From: Thermoleophilia bacterium
Lineage (GTDB): Bacteria; Actinomycetota; Thermoleophilia; Gaiellales; SKUG01
NCBI GenBank assembly: GCA_025964455.1
Contig: JAOPYU010000276.1
Coordinates: 1-6,280 of the forward strand
Length of the DNA: 6,280 bases
Reading direction: 5' to 3'
The notes beneath the pieces were generated by a model. It had not been told where the DNA came from. It did not search any database and saw only the letters and a program-made list of their open reading frames with translations. Below are positions 6,066-6,280 of the stretch, in pieces. Every line of letters begins with the position of its first letter. The stretch's first letter is position 1. Made by a program: the position numbers and the translations under genes.

Positions 6066-6106
6066 ACTGTTCAGAATCGATAACCCCTCGATCGTTTCTG
6101 TACAGG
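6066..6106. repeat. Dyad repeat element, copy 1
   Basis: This 41-base element has arms at 6067-6081 (CTGTTCAGAATCGAT) and 6091-6105 (ATCGTTTCTGTACAG) around a 9-base loop, AACCCCTCG. The arms pair at 13 of 15 positions, with T opposite T at 6071/6101 and 6077/6095. The right end, CTGTACAG, is a perfect palindrome on its own. The element is more AT-rich than its surroundings. It lies in the gap between two minus-strand genes, about 110 bases upstream of the 5954 start, so it could be an operator, a leader or terminator hairpin, or a member of a dispersed repeat family. Confidence 0.72.
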
Positions 6107-6136
6107 TGATGGGGAGCGCAGGGGTGTCCATCCACC
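6105..6136. repeat. Bulged inverted repeat between the two dyads
   Basis: GGTGATGG (6105-6112) can pair with CCAT-C-CACC (6128-6136), leaving one bulged C and a 15-base loop. It fills most of the spacer between the two dyad copies, giving three consecutive potential hairpins. An 8-base stem with a bulge can arise by chance in GC-rich sequence, so support is modest. Confidence 0.25.
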
Positions 6137-6137
6137 A

Positions 6138-6178
6138 ACTGTGCAGAACCGATAACCCCTCGATCGCTTCTGTACAGG
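6138..6178. repeat. Dyad repeat element, copy 2
   Basis: This second copy of the 41-base element lies exactly 72 bases after copy 1 and matches it at 38 of 41 positions. Its arms are 6139-6153 (CTGTGCAGAACCGAT) and 6163-6177 (ATCGCTTCTGTACAG), with the identical loop AACCCCTCG. Unpaired positions are 6143/6173 (G opposite T) and 6149/6167 (C opposite C). The three substitutions relative to copy 1 (at 6143, 6149 and 6167) all fall at these positions. It begins 20 bases beyond the stop of the minus-strand gene at the window edge, so it could also act as that gene's terminator, although no T-tract follows. Confidence 0.72.
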
Positions 6179-6197
6179 CGCGCAGGCTGGCGCTGCG

Positions 6198-6280
6198 TCA
6201 GCCCCCGCCGAAGGCCGAGACGGGCAGCTCGATCACACGGTCGGTAGCGTCGGGATAGCGCACGGTCGCCTCGAGCTCGT
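6198..6280 (-). CDS. C-terminal end of an unidentified minus-strand gene (partial)
   Basis: Reading the minus strand from the window edge, an open frame runs 26 codons to a TGA at 6198-6200 and ends RYPDATDRVIELPVSAFGGG. Third positions are mostly G or C, and the peptide has a reasonable composition (a beta-strand-like VRYPDATDRVIELPV, then a Gly tail), unlike the Arg-rich frames on the other strand. The fragment is too short to assign to a family. It fits the minus-strand orientation of the two genes that follow it. It could be a chance open frame. Confidence 0.45.
   Translation of the reverse strand, partial: ELEATVRYPDATDRVIELPVSAFGGG

Larger units (their letters stand above)
5955..6197. 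other. Intergenic region carrying the dyad pair
   Basis: This 243-base gap lies between two minus-strand genes. Bases 6066-6178 hold the dyad elements. Bases 5955-6065, next to the start of the 5370-5954 gene, are very GC-rich, and I see no convincing -35/-10 pair or T-rich terminator there. The promoter of the downstream gene, if there is one, most likely lies within or close to the more AT-rich dyads. Confidence 0.5.

Noticed and set aside
5031..6083. A 350-codon open frame on the plus strand across both unknown minus-strand genes
   Set aside because: It has a low-complexity Arg/His/Gly composition and runs through an intergenic region and two frames with more protein-like composition on the other strand.
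6066..6178. LexA or LuxR-type operator because of CTGT and ACAG ends
   Set aside because: Those sites need CTGT and ACAG at a fixed short spacing. Here they abut as CTGTACAG or lie at the ends of a 39-base dyad, so neither consensus fits.

Overview
The window is GC-rich, with tightly packed genes and G or C at most third codon positions. A DUF2469 gene, belonging to a family known almost only from Actinomycetota, points to a high-GC actinobacterium. A deep-branching class such as Thermoleophilia is plausible, but this is inference. No rRNA, tRNA, CRISPR array, transposase or phage gene is visible.

Left part, plus strand (1-1223). This is conserved housekeeping sequence: the C-terminal end of the membrane protease FtsH, then folB (dihydroneopterin aldolase) overlapping it by 4 bp, then a DUF2469 gene 36 bp further on. 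In many actinobacteria ftsH is followed by folE, folP, folB and folK. Here folB follows ftsH directly, and no folE, folP or folK is present in the window.

Middle, plus strand (1224-4560). A 100 bp gap holds an inverted repeat whose right arm contains the Shine-Dalgarno sequence of the next gene. Then come two genes 6 bp apart. The first encodes an exported single-pass membrane protein with a fibronectin-like outer domain. The second encodes a large membrane receptor (TM, outer sensor, TM, HAMP, GAF, GGDEF) that should make cyclic di-GMP. They look like one transcription unit: a surface protein together with a second-messenger enzyme.

Right part, minus strand (4563-6280). The cyclase gene ends 2 bp from the end of a convergent gene for a soluble, helical protein of unknown function, and a short inverted repeat covers both stop codons. 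Upstream of that gene lies a tandem GGCGCGCC repeat, then a gene for a small unknown membrane protein, also on the minus strand. A 243 bp gap follows, carrying two near-identical 41 bp dyad elements 72 bp apart. The last 83 bases are the end of another minus-strand gene.

The strongest unexplained signal is the pair of dyads at 6066-6178. They differ at only three positions, and all three fall where the dyad is already unpaired. The two unknown minus-strand proteins next to the cyclic-di-GMP enzyme are the best candidates for undescribed biology, but the sequence alone does not show their function.
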